Source: an uncultured Veillonellaceae bacterium
Lineage (GTDB): Bacteria; Bacillota; Negativicutes; Selenomonadales; Selenomonadaceae
Assembly: GCA_900315575.1 (NCBI GenBank)
Contig: OMZR01000026.1
Location: 1-37,653 of the forward strand
Length of the DNA stretch: 37,653 nucleotides
Direction of reading: 5' to 3'
The translations under genes were made by a program, and so were the position numbers. A model generated the notes under the pieces. It worked only from the letters and a program-made list of their open reading frames with translations. It made no database searches and was not told the DNA's origin. Below are positions 22,324-30,238 of the stretch, one piece after another. Position 1 is the first letter of the stretch. Each line of letters begins with the position of its first letter.

Positions 22324-24926
22324 AGGCAGAAAAAGTCCTCCAGAGGCTCGAAAGCCGCAAGACCGCGCTGCTGCTGTTCCCCGTGCTGTTCCTCGTGCTG
22401 CTCATCGTCGTCGGCGTGCTCCTGCAGCAGCGCATCCGCACGATGTTCCACACGTACGTCGAACAGGAAGTCGCCATGAACGTCGACATGCTCGCGAACC
22501 GTCTCGACGCGCGCTTCGGTGCCGAGCTCATGGGCATGGAGAACCTCATCCGCGTCAAGGGCACGGACTCGTGGGAGAGCCTGCTGTCGGACAATGATGT
22601 CGACGGCATGGGCATCAAGCGCATGGGCGTGCTCGCGCACCGCGGCCGCGCCATCGTCGGCGACTCGCTGAAAGTCAGCGAGTGGGACGGCATCCGCCAG
22701 TCGTTCCAGGGGTATCCCGCCATCAGCTATGCAAGCGGCAAGGGGCTTCTCTTGACCGTGCCCGTGTTCTATGGCGAGAACATCCGCTACGTGTTGTACC
22801 GCCATTATACAGAGCGTGAGCTCGCGCGGGAATTCGACATCGACTGCTTTGACGGCGCGGGCCGCGTGATGCTCGTGCTCTCGGGCGGCTCCGTGCCGAT
22901 GAGCAGCCGCGAATGGTCAGAGGCCGACCGCAGCTACATTGACCGCATGGAGCTCGGCGGCATCCTGCGCCAGCTGCGCGCGCGCCTCTACAGCGCGCCG
23001 TCGGCCGCGCTCTACGATCAGGAGGAGAACGTCGTGTTTATGGCCGACCTCAAGCGCATGGACGGCCAGGTCATCGGCTTCGTGCCAGCGTCGGCGCTCG
23101 ACGGCGGCCTGCTCGCCGTCACGCGGCTCGTCATCTGGGTGTTCTCCATGCTCGTGCTGCTGTTCGCCATCAGCGCGGCCTATCTCTTCACGCGCGAGCG
23201 CCGCGTGATGGAGGCCGACCAGGCCAGCCAGGCAAAGAGCGCGTTCCTCGCGCACATGTCGCACGAGATCCGCACGCCGATCAACGCCATCCTCGGCATG
23301 AACGAGATGATCCTGCGCGAGAGCCGCGAAAAAGACACCCGTACCTACGCGCATCGTGCGCATGAAGCCGGGCAGACGCTGCTGAACCTCGTCAATGACA
23401 TCCTCGACCTCTCGAAAATCGAAGCGGGCAAGATGGAGCTCGCGCTGGCGGGATTCCGCCTCGCGGACGTGCTCGAGCGCGTCTGCACGCTCGTGCGCCT
23501 GCGCGCGGAAAAGAAAGGGCTCGATTTCCATGTCATGGTCGATCCGGAGCTGCCGGCCGCGCTCTACGGCGATGGCGCGCGCGTGCAGCAGATCATCGTG
23601 AACCTCCTGACGAATGCTGTGAAATACACGCGCAAGGGCAGTGTCTCGCTGACCGTCCTTCGCGCAGAGCCCGAGGAAGCACCGGAGGGCGTTATCGTGC
23701 CAGCAGGAGACGTCCTGCTCGTCGCCAGGGTCGAGGATACGGGCATCGGCATCAAACCAGAGGACAGGAAGCGGCTGTTCGGCGACTTCGTACGCTTCGA
23801 TGCGCAGCGCAACCGCAACATCGAGGGCACGGGCCTCGGCCTCGCGCTCACGCTCCGCTTCGCCCGCCGCATGGGCGGCACGATCACGGTCGAGAGCACC
23901 TATGGCGAAGGCTCGATCTTCACGGCGTGGATTCCGCTGCGCGTGCGGTCGAAAGAAACCATCGGCGACTTCGATGCGGAACGCGTGACCGAGAGCGAGA
24001 GCGTGCATACGGCCCCGTTCGTCGTGCCTGACGCGCACATCCTCGTCGTCGATGACAACGAGATGAACCGCTTCGTCGCGCAGAGCCTGCTTAAAGAGAC
24101 GAAGGCGCACGTCCGCCTCGCCGCCAGCGGCCGCGAATGTATCGGCCGCCTCCGCAGCGAGCATTACGACGTCGTGCTGCTCGACGACATGATGCCGGAG
24201 CTCAGCGGCACGGAGACGCTCGAACGCATCAAGAATCAACATCTCGCCGACGGCACGCCTATCGTCGCGCTGACGGCGAATGCCATCACCGGGGCACGCG
24301 AAGAGTACCTCGCCGCCGGCTTCGACGACTACCTCGCCAAGCCCATCGCGCCCGACGCCCTCATAAAACTGCTGCGTCGCACGATCCCCGAGACGCTGCA
24401 GAAAACGGAAGAAGCGCAGGAGTCGAAAGAAGCGCAGAAACCAGAAGGGACGCAGGAACCAGAAGGAGCGCAGGAACCAGAAGAGACGGCGGCGAATATC
24501 GAAAACGCGGGACAACCGGAAGAAGCAACGCCGAATGCCGAGGACGCGCCGCTGCTCGACACCGAGCTCGGCATGAGCTACGCCGGCGGCATCCTGGAAC
24601 TCTATCAGCCCATGCTCCAGATGTTCGCCGACCTCCAGCCCGAGAAAACAAAAGCCATCGCGGCCGCCTACGATACGGACGACTGGAAAACCTACGCCAT
24701 CGACGTCCACGCCCTGAAATCCAACGCCCTCTCCATCGGCGCCCGCAGCCTGTCAGAGCTCGCAAAGACGCTCGAACTCGCCGCCAAAGCCATCGGCAAG
24801 GAAGAAACGACAGACGAAGAAAAGCAGGAAGCCGAAGCCACCATCCGCGGGCATCATGAGGAACTGCTGGAAATGTATGAAGCCGTCGCTGAAGAAGCAA
24901 AAAAGTTACTTGCCAAAAATCCGTAA
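22320..24926 (+). CDS. Hybrid sensor kinase: sensor-HisKA-HATPase-REC-HPt
   Basis: The protein has 868 residues. Two membrane segments (about 18-36 and 263-290) enclose an extracellular sensor region. HisKA has His315 in AHMSHEIRTPINAILG; the ATPase has NLLTNAVKYT, DTGIGI and GTGLGLALT. The receiver has VVDDNEMNRF and Asp622 in VVLLDDMMPELSG. A Pro/Glu/Gln-rich linker with EAQEPE-like repeats (about 695-735) precedes an HPt domain with His797 in DVHALKSNALSIGA. All phosphorelay residues are present (His-Asp-His). Co-translation with two BMP proteins suggests they are its ligand receptors, as in LuxP/LuxQ and TorT/TorS. The HPt could pass phosphate to the HD-GYP protein or the lone receiver at the start of the operon. 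Confidence 0.93.
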   Translation: MKAEKVLQRLESRKTALLLFPVLFLVLLIVVGVLLQQRIRTMFHTYVEQEVAMNVDMLANRLDARFGAELMGMENLIRVKGTDSWESLLSDNDVDGMGIKRMGVLAHRGRAIVGDSLKVSEWDGIRQSFQGYPAISYASGKGLLLTVPVFYGENIRYVLYRHYTERELAREFDIDCFDGAGRVMLVLSGGSVPMSSREWSEADRSYIDRMELGGILRQLRARLYSAPSAALYDQEENVVFMADLKRMDGQVIGFVPASALDGGLLAVTRLVIWVFSMLVLLFAISAAYLFTRERRVMEADQASQAKSAFLAHMSHEIRTPINAILGMNEMILRESREKDTRTYAHRAHEAGQTLLNLVNDILDLSKIEAGKMELALAGFRLADVLERVCTLVRLRAEKKGLDFHVMVDPELPAALYGDGARVQQIIVNLLTNAVKYTRKGSVSLTVLRAEPEEAPEGVIVPAGDVLLVARVEDTGIGIKPEDRKRLFGDFVRFDAQRNRNIEGTGLGLALTLRFARRMGGTITVESTYGEGSIFTAWIPLRVRSKETIGDFDAERVTESESVHTAPFVVPDAHILVVDDNEMNRFVAQSLLKETKAHVRLAASGRECIGRLRSEHYDVVLLDDMMPELSGTETLERIKNQHLADGTPIVALTANAITGAREEYLAAGFDDYLAKPIAPDALIKLLRRTIPETLQKTEEAQESKEAQKPEGTQEPEGAQEPEETAANIENAGQPEEATPNAEDAPLLDTELGMSYAGGILELYQPMLQMFADLQPEKTKAIAAAYDTDDWKTYAIDVHALKSNALSIGARSLSELAKTLELAAKAIGKEETTDEEKQEAEATIRGHHEELLEMYEAVAEEAKKLLAKNP

Positions 24927-24941
24927 AGCAACGCAAATTTT

Positions 24942-25139
24942 AGCCTCCCTCACAGAGGGAGGGGGACCGCGAAGCGGTGGTGGGAGTGTCGAAGGTAGGA
25001 AGAACGTAATCCTCGATTGTGCAGTCGAAGGTATTGCATAAGTTTTACCTTCGCCGACAAAATCTTGCAAATAACTCTTGTCCTACCTTCGCCACTCCCC
25101 CAGTCAGCTTCGCTGACAGCCCCCTCTGAGAAGGGGCCT
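24942..25139. mobile_element. MITE-like element 1 (198 bp)
   Basis: Two 59-bp arms (24942-25000 and 25081-25139) are imperfect inverted copies; each holds two small hairpins and ends inward with CGAAGGTAGGA. The 80-bp centre contains another inverted pair (GTCGAAGGTA / TACCTTCGCCGAC). It has no coding capacity. It separates the hybrid kinase from the SPFH gene and may supply termination or a promoter. A transposase would have to act from elsewhere. Confidence 0.8.
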
Positions 25140-25176
25140 AAATTACCACCCACACCCAAAAGGAGGACAACACATC

Positions 25177-26463
25177 ATGGGACTCATCAAAGCAGCTATC
25201 AACTCCGTCGGCGGCGTGCTCGCCGATCAGTGGAAGGAATTTTTCGTCTGCGAGAGCCTGGACGCCGACACGCTCATGGCGAAGGGCGAGAAGCACAAGG
25301 GCAAGCGCAGTTCGAACAACGGCGACGACAACATCATTTCGAATGGTTCCGTCATCTCCGTTGCGGACGGCCAGTGCGCCCTCATCGTCGAATCCGGCAA
25401 GGTCGTCGAACTCACGGCGGAGCCCGGCGCGTTCACGTATGACAAATCGACGGAGCCGTCCATCTTCACGGGCGACCTCGGCAACAACATTATCGACATC
25501 TTCGGCGAGATCGGCCGCCGCTTCTCGTTCGGCGGCGACACGGGCAAAGACCAGCGCGTCTACTACATCAACACGAAGGAAATCACGGGCAACAAGTACG
25601 GCACGCCGAGTGACGTCCCATTCAAGGTCGTCGACCAGGCGTCGGGCCTGAACCTGCTCGTGCGTATCCGCTGCTTCGGCCAGTACAGCTACCGCATCAC
25701 GAACCCGATTCTTTTCTACACGAACGTCGCCGGCAACGCGGCGGATGTCTACACGCGCGACCAGATCGACAGCCAGCTCAAGACCGAGCTGCTGACGGCG
25801 CTGCAGCCCGCGTTCGCGCGCATTTCGGCACAGCACATCGACTACACGGAGCTGCCGGGCCGCACGCTGGAGCTCGCGGACGCGCTCAACGACGTCCTGT
25901 CGAAAAAATGGCGCGACCTGCGCGGCATCGAGATCGTCTCGTTCGGCGTCAGCAGCGTGCGCGCGAACGAAGACGACGAAGAAAAGCTCCAGAAAATCCA
26001 GATGGGCACAGCCATCGGCGGATGTCCCGACATCGCCATGGGCATGGCGGCTGACGCGCAGGCCGACGCCATGCGCCTCGCTGCGCAGAACGAAAGCGGC
26101 GGCGCGGCGATGGGGATGTTCGGCATGCAGATGGCAGGGCAGGCGGGCGCCGGCCTCTACCAGCAGGCCGCGCAGCTCGCCGCACAGCGCCAGGCGTTCC
26201 AGCAGCGCCCGGCCGCACCAGCCGCAGGCACCTGGACGTGCGCGTGCGGCACGGAGAACACGGGCAAATTCTGCCAGAACTGCGGCAAGCCGAAACCGGC
26301 CCCGGCCGCCACGAGCACATGGACATGCTCGTGCGGCGCAACGAACACCGGGAAATTCTGCCAGAATTGCGGCAAGCCCCGCCCGGCCGGTGACTGGACC
26401 TGCTCCTGCGGCACAAAGAATACCGGCAAGTTCTGCCAAAATTGCGGGAAGCCACGGCCGTAA
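25177..26463 (+). CDS. SPFH-domain protein with three C-terminal zinc ribbons (YdjI-like)
   Basis: The protein has 428 residues. Residues 1-270 form an SPFH-like region of the virion-core/YdjI type (WKEFFVCESLDADTLMAKG near the start, then ISVADGQCALIVESGKVVE). An Ala/Gly/Gln-rich middle leads to three tandem zinc ribbons of the form WTCxCGxxNTGKFCQNCGKP, each with four Cys. No membrane segment is obvious; such proteins sit at the membrane through partners. B. subtilis YdjI works with PspA-type proteins at the membrane and is encoded near YdjG, matching the zinc-ribbon gene downstream here. AAAAGGAGG lies 12 nt before ATG 25177. Function is likely membrane stress or organisation, not shown by sequence. 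Confidence 0.87.
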   Translation: MGLIKAAINSVGGVLADQWKEFFVCESLDADTLMAKGEKHKGKRSSNNGDDNIISNGSVISVADGQCALIVESGKVVELTAEPGAFTYDKSTEPSIFTGDLGNNIIDIFGEIGRRFSFGGDTGKDQRVYYINTKEITGNKYGTPSDVPFKVVDQASGLNLLVRIRCFGQYSYRITNPILFYTNVAGNAADVYTRDQIDSQLKTELLTALQPAFARISAQHIDYTELPGRTLELADALNDVLSKKWRDLRGIEIVSFGVSSVRANEDDEEKLQKIQMGTAIGGCPDIAMGMAADAQADAMRLAAQNESGGAAMGMFGMQMAGQAGAGLYQQAAQLAAQRQAFQQRPAAPAAGTWTCACGTENTGKFCQNCGKPKPAPAATSTWTCSCGATNTGKFCQNCGKPRPAGDWTCSCGTKNTGKFCQNCGKPRP

Positions 26464-26524
26464 GAATGTCATGAAGTTCAGAAGGAAAACATCAAATGAT
26501 GGGAACGCTTGCGAAACGTACCTG

Positions 26525-26717
26525 ATACAGCAGGCTCTCCCACTGGGAGAGCTGGCACGCGAAGCGTGACTGAGAGGGTAATTGGGAGCATTTTGCCGAA
26601 CAATTTCCAGAAGCATTTCCTTAGGGATGCCGATATCATTGGCGGGCTTCTGCCTCCTGCTACCCTCTCCGCCTCGCATACGCTCGGCACCTCTCCCAAG
26701 GGGAGAGGCAGCTGTAT
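26525..26717. mobile_element. MITE-like element 2 (about 193 bp)
   Basis: The ends ATACAGC/GCTGTAT open two imperfect inverted arms (26525-26580 and 26661-26717), each with a CTCTCCC...GGGAGAG hairpin and ending inward with GAGAGGGTA. The centre of about 80 bp has no gene. It resembles element 1 in plan but not in sequence of the inner ends, so it is a different subfamily. It occupies most of the 329-bp gap between the SPFH and zinc-ribbon genes; the rest (26718-26792) shows only a GAGGTGA ribosome site. Confidence 0.78.
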
Positions 26718-26792
26718 TCGTTGTGTTCAGCAATAGACCAATGGGATGAATGACATTGAAATCCATCTATTTTGAAGAAATGAGGTGAGCAC

Positions 26793-28133
26793 ATGCCAGC
26801 AACATCGGTCAGCTACAAATGTCCGAACTGCGGCGCGCCGCTCTCGTATCTCCCCGGCACGGATCACGTGACGTGCGAGTACTGCGGCACGAGGTTTGAA
26901 ACGGACGTCATCGAAGATATGTTCCAGAAAGCGCAGGAGCGCGCCGCCGCCGCCGAGCGCGAGCAGGAAGAGAAGTGGGCGACGGAGACAGCGGGCGAAG
27001 GCTGGAGCGAGGAAGAAGCCGCCGGGCTGCATGCCTTCCACTGCTCCGCCTGCGGCGCCGAGCTCGTCACGGACGCGAACACGATGGCGACGGAATGCTG
27101 CTACTGCGGCAACCCGACGATGATTCCCGCGCGCTTCGACGGTGCGCTGAAGCCCGACGAGATCATCCCGTTCCAGAAGACGAAGAAAGAAGCCGTCGCC
27201 GCGCTCAAAGCCTTTTACGAAGGCAAGCGCCTGCTGCCCGCGGCCTTCAAGAAAGGCAACCGCGTCGAGCATGTGCAGGCGATGTACGTGCCGTACTGGC
27301 TGTTCGATGCGAAAATCAAGGCGCAGGCCACGTTCCGCGCGAAGCACATCCACGAATACGATGACGGCGACGAGAACGTCAAGGAAATCTCCGTCTACGA
27401 ATGCTACCGCGAAGGCAAGATGACATTTTTGCGCGTCCCTGTCGACGGCAGCGAAAAGATGGACGACACGTTCATGGAAAGTATCGAGCCGTTTGACTAC
27501 AGCCAGCTCGAAGACTTCACGCCTGCGTACCTCACGGGCGCGCTCGCCGACCGCTACGACGTCGACGCCGACGCCGCCGTGCCGCGCGCCGACGAACGCA
27601 TCGCGCAGAGCGCGGCCGACCTTCTCGAAGACACCGTCGAAGACTACGACGAGGTCGAAATCAATGGCGAGCCGGACATCCGCAAGAAGAAAGGCGATGT
27701 CGCCTACGTCATGGCGCCCGTCTGGATTCTCACGACGCGCTACGAGAATACGCCGTACATGTTCCTCATGAATGGCCAGACCGGCAAGATGGCGGGCAGC
27801 CTGCCATACGACAACAAAAAATCCTATGTCTACTTTGCCATCTCGACGCTCATCTCCTGGCCCATCCTCTACTTCCTGATCGACTTCGTCAGCGAGGACG
27901 ACGGCATCCGGTTCTCCCTCCTCGTCCTCTTCGTCGCGTTCGTTGCCGCTCTCTTCTGCGGCTACGCCGTGCGGAAATACTTCATCGACCAGATGAGCAA
28001 CGTCCATCCCGCGCCCGACGCGACGGAGTACCTCAAAAAAGGCAGCTTCAAACTCACCGACGAAGACGACACGTATCTCTACACCCGCACGATCCGCACG
28101 AAAAAAGGAAAGCGGCGGGATGACGACGACTAG
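26793..28133 (+). CDS. Zinc-ribbon membrane protein (YdjG-like)
   Basis: The protein has 446 residues. Two zinc ribbons stand at the N-terminus (YKCPNCGAPLSYLPGTDHVTCEYCGTRF and a second with CSACGAELV...CCYCGNP). A long middle domain with VPYWLFDAKIKAQ and APVWILTTRYENTPYMFLMNGQTGKM follows, then two membrane segments (about 348-364 and 370-392) and a basic/acidic tail KKGKRRDDDD. The layout matches YdjG-type proteins that occur with YdjI/SPFH and PspA homologues. The ribbons are sometimes annotated as replication- or primosome-like, but the membrane segments argue for a membrane role. The GAGGTGA ribosome site is 5 nt upstream. It is followed by a good terminator. Confidence 0.85.
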   Translation: MPATSVSYKCPNCGAPLSYLPGTDHVTCEYCGTRFETDVIEDMFQKAQERAAAAEREQEEKWATETAGEGWSEEEAAGLHAFHCSACGAELVTDANTMATECCYCGNPTMIPARFDGALKPDEIIPFQKTKKEAVAALKAFYEGKRLLPAAFKKGNRVEHVQAMYVPYWLFDAKIKAQATFRAKHIHEYDDGDENVKEISVYECYREGKMTFLRVPVDGSEKMDDTFMESIEPFDYSQLEDFTPAYLTGALADRYDVDADAAVPRADERIAQSAADLLEDTVEDYDEVEINGEPDIRKKKGDVAYVMAPVWILTTRYENTPYMFLMNGQTGKMAGSLPYDNKKSYVYFAISTLISWPILYFLIDFVSEDDGIRFSLLVLFVAFVAALFCGYAVRKYFIDQMSNVHPAPDATEYLKKGSFKLTDEDDTYLYTRTIRTKKGKRRDDDD

Positions 28134-28148
28134 CATCTGACAACCTCC

Positions 28149-28181
28149 AGCCTCCTCTCGTTCTGCGAGGGAGGCTTTTTT
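28149..28181 (+). terminator. Rho-independent terminator
   Basis: AGCCTCCTCTCG pairs with CGAGGGAGGCT (one bulge), followed by six T. It lies 15 bp after the zinc-ribbon gene and 12 bp before box promoter D, isolating the pga operon. Confidence 0.85.
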
Positions 28182-28193
28182 ATGCTTTTTATG

Positions 28194-28260
28194 CGTTTCG
28201 TGACAAGAAAATGCATTTCGTGCCACATTTCCCCAAAACGTCGTGCCAACATGGTAAGAT
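28194..28260 (+). promoter_or_regulatory. Direct-repeat box promoter D (pga operon)
   Basis: TGCGTTTCGTGACA and TGCATTTCGTGCCA have cores at 28194 and 28214 (20 bp). The extended -10 TGGTAAGAT has its hexamer at 28255-28260, 41 bp after the second core. An additional TCGTGCCA lies at 28241-28248. The leader to the pgaA-like ATG is about 70 nt. Confidence 0.78.
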
Positions 28261-28337
28261 GATTTTGAACAGAAACAATAGAACTTTTCACGGAAAGGAT
28301 CATGACAAGAAATGCAGGAAAGCGAGGGGAAGGATCG

Positions 28338-30233
28338 ATGAAATGGAAAGAGATGCAGGCCGGGCTCTTAGGGTGCGTCTGCGTTCTCGGAGCTTCTGCG
28401 GCGCCAGCGATGGCGGCGCAGCCGTATTGGACAGATTACGATGATGGCGTCGCCGCGCTTGAGCGGCACGACAATGTGACAGCAGAGGCTTGCTTCGAGC
28501 GGGCAGTCGCAGAAGTCCCCGAAGAAGATCGGCAGCGTTTCCGCTTTGACGTGGATGCGAAGCGGGCGGCGCTCTATATCAAGAACGGGGAACCCGACCG
28601 TGCGGAAAAGATTCTCGCGCCCTATGTGATGGCGGGAACGGACAACATGAAAGTCGTCAGCGACTATCTCATGGCGCTGCGCATGAATAACAAGCCGAAA
28701 GAGGCCATATCGTATTTTGAAACATATTGCACGGACTGGAGCCGGATGCCGGTCTACGGCCTTCAGAACATGGGCGACGTGTACCTGCGCCAGGGAGATT
28801 GGAAAAAGGCGCACAAGCTCTACACGTACACGCTGCCGCAGTCGGACAGCGACTTCGTCCGCATGGGCGACGCCTACGCACTCGCCAACCTCGGCCGGAA
28901 AGAGGAAGCAATCGGAGAGTACAAGACCGTCGTCAAGCGGAACCCCGTCCGTCAGACCATCGTGCCGATCGATGCGGCCGTCTTCCTCCAGCATGGCGAC
29001 GTGGCGTTCGCGCGGAAGATGTTTGCCATGCTCGGCCAGACGCCGGAGGAACGCGAGCATTACCAGCTGGCATATGCTCAGGCGCTGCTGGATGCGCAGC
29101 GTGACAAGATTGCAGACCCGAAGCAGCAGTTCCTGCGCGATGAGCGCCTGTCGGGCCGCGACTATCATCGCGAAATCGACAAGGTGCTCGCGCCGCTGCT
29201 CGAAAGCGGAGACGAAGACGTCCGCACGCAGGCGCTCGCGCTCAAAGCGCGCAACCAGCTGCAGCGCGGCGCGGTTCGTTCGGCGGAAAAGACGCTCGAC
29301 CTGTCGCTCGAACATAACACGCAGGCCCCGGCTGCCTTCCGCACCGGCTCGGATCTCTCAACGACGTTCCGTCACGAGCTGACGGTCACGGCGGGCGAAA
29401 ATGTCGATACCGACAGGAACCATTACCGCGATGTCGGCGTGGATTATCGGCAGTATCTCGGCAGCAATCTCTACGCCCTCGCGGGCACGGGCTGGTCGCG
29501 CACGGAAGACGGCGATGTGGCGGGCACGTACAACGAATCGTATGCGGGCTTCGACTGGCGCCAGCCCTGGGGCTTTTTCCAGCTGACATACGACCGTGCG
29601 ATGGGGGACATCGAGCGCGACGGCTATGACGCGCTGCTGCATTACGATCCGAACGACCTCACGAGCATCGAGCTCGCGGCCGGGCGTCATCCCTACGACG
29701 CGGCGCGGGCCGTCCGCGCTGGCATCTACCGTGATACCTATGCGCTCCGCTTTGATCATTTCCTGACGAACCGCTGGCGGCTCGGCCTCACGGGCGAGCG
29801 GGCGGACATCTCGGACGGGAATGACTGGTGGGCGTTCGGCATGGACACGTCGCTCGACATCGGCGGCCGCCACAACTACCGCGACCAGCTGCTGGCCTCG
29901 TACCGCTACAGCCATTACGACGAACCAGCTGACGAATACAATGCACCAAACCGCCGCGTCGAATACGCGTTCGGCACCAGCCGGAAGTGGACGGTGCCGC
30001 GCCTCCTGGCGTCGTGGGAGCTCACCCCGATGTTTGGATGGAATCAGGAGGACGGCGAAGGGACGGAATTCTCGCCGAGCCTCCGTCTCGCCTACCGCCG
30101 CGACTTCGCCCACTACCAGAGCCTGGCACTCGGCCTCCAGTATGACTGGCGGCAGCACCGGCCTGACCGTGCCGATGTCAATCACCGCAGGAGCGGCTGC
30201 AGCGCAGACATTTCGTATGAAGTAGGATGGTGA
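28338..30233 (+). CDS. pgaA: PgaA-like outer-membrane exporter of poly-N-acetylglucosamine
   Basis: The protein has 631 residues. A signal peptide (LLGCVCVLGASAAPAMA-A) is followed by TPR-like helical repeats to about residue 340 (DDGVAALERHDNVTAEACFERA, MGDVYLRQGDWKKAHKLY). From about 350 the sequence alternates in the manner of an outer-membrane beta-barrel and ends in an aromatic residue (SYEVGW). A periplasmic TPR domain plus barrel is the design of PgaA, which guides the deacetylated polymer through the outer membrane. It is shorter than the E. coli protein (about 800). The order of genes that follows (deacetylase, glycosyltransferase, small membrane protein) confirms the role. ATG 28338 follows GGGGAAGG; the frame extends to 28302. 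Confidence 0.85.
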   Translation: MKWKEMQAGLLGCVCVLGASAAPAMAAQPYWTDYDDGVAALERHDNVTAEACFERAVAEVPEEDRQRFRFDVDAKRAALYIKNGEPDRAEKILAPYVMAGTDNMKVVSDYLMALRMNNKPKEAISYFETYCTDWSRMPVYGLQNMGDVYLRQGDWKKAHKLYTYTLPQSDSDFVRMGDAYALANLGRKEEAIGEYKTVVKRNPVRQTIVPIDAAVFLQHGDVAFARKMFAMLGQTPEEREHYQLAYAQALLDAQRDKIADPKQQFLRDERLSGRDYHREIDKVLAPLLESGDEDVRTQALALKARNQLQRGAVRSAEKTLDLSLEHNTQAPAAFRTGSDLSTTFRHELTVTAGENVDTDRNHYRDVGVDYRQYLGSNLYALAGTGWSRTEDGDVAGTYNESYAGFDWRQPWGFFQLTYDRAMGDIERDGYDALLHYDPNDLTSIELAAGRHPYDAARAVRAGIYRDTYALRFDHFLTNRWRLGLTGERADISDGNDWWAFGMDTSLDIGGRHNYRDQLLASYRYSHYDEPADEYNAPNRRVEYAFGTSRKWTVPRLLASWELTPMFGWNQEDGEGTEFSPSLRLAYRRDFAHYQSLALGLQYDWRQHRPDRADVNHRRSGCSADISYEVGW

Positions 30234-30238
30234 ACCAG

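Noticed and set aside
22917-24710. 597-codon minus-strand frame opposite the hybrid kinase
   Set aside because: The plus strand has a complete set of kinase, receiver and HPt motifs.
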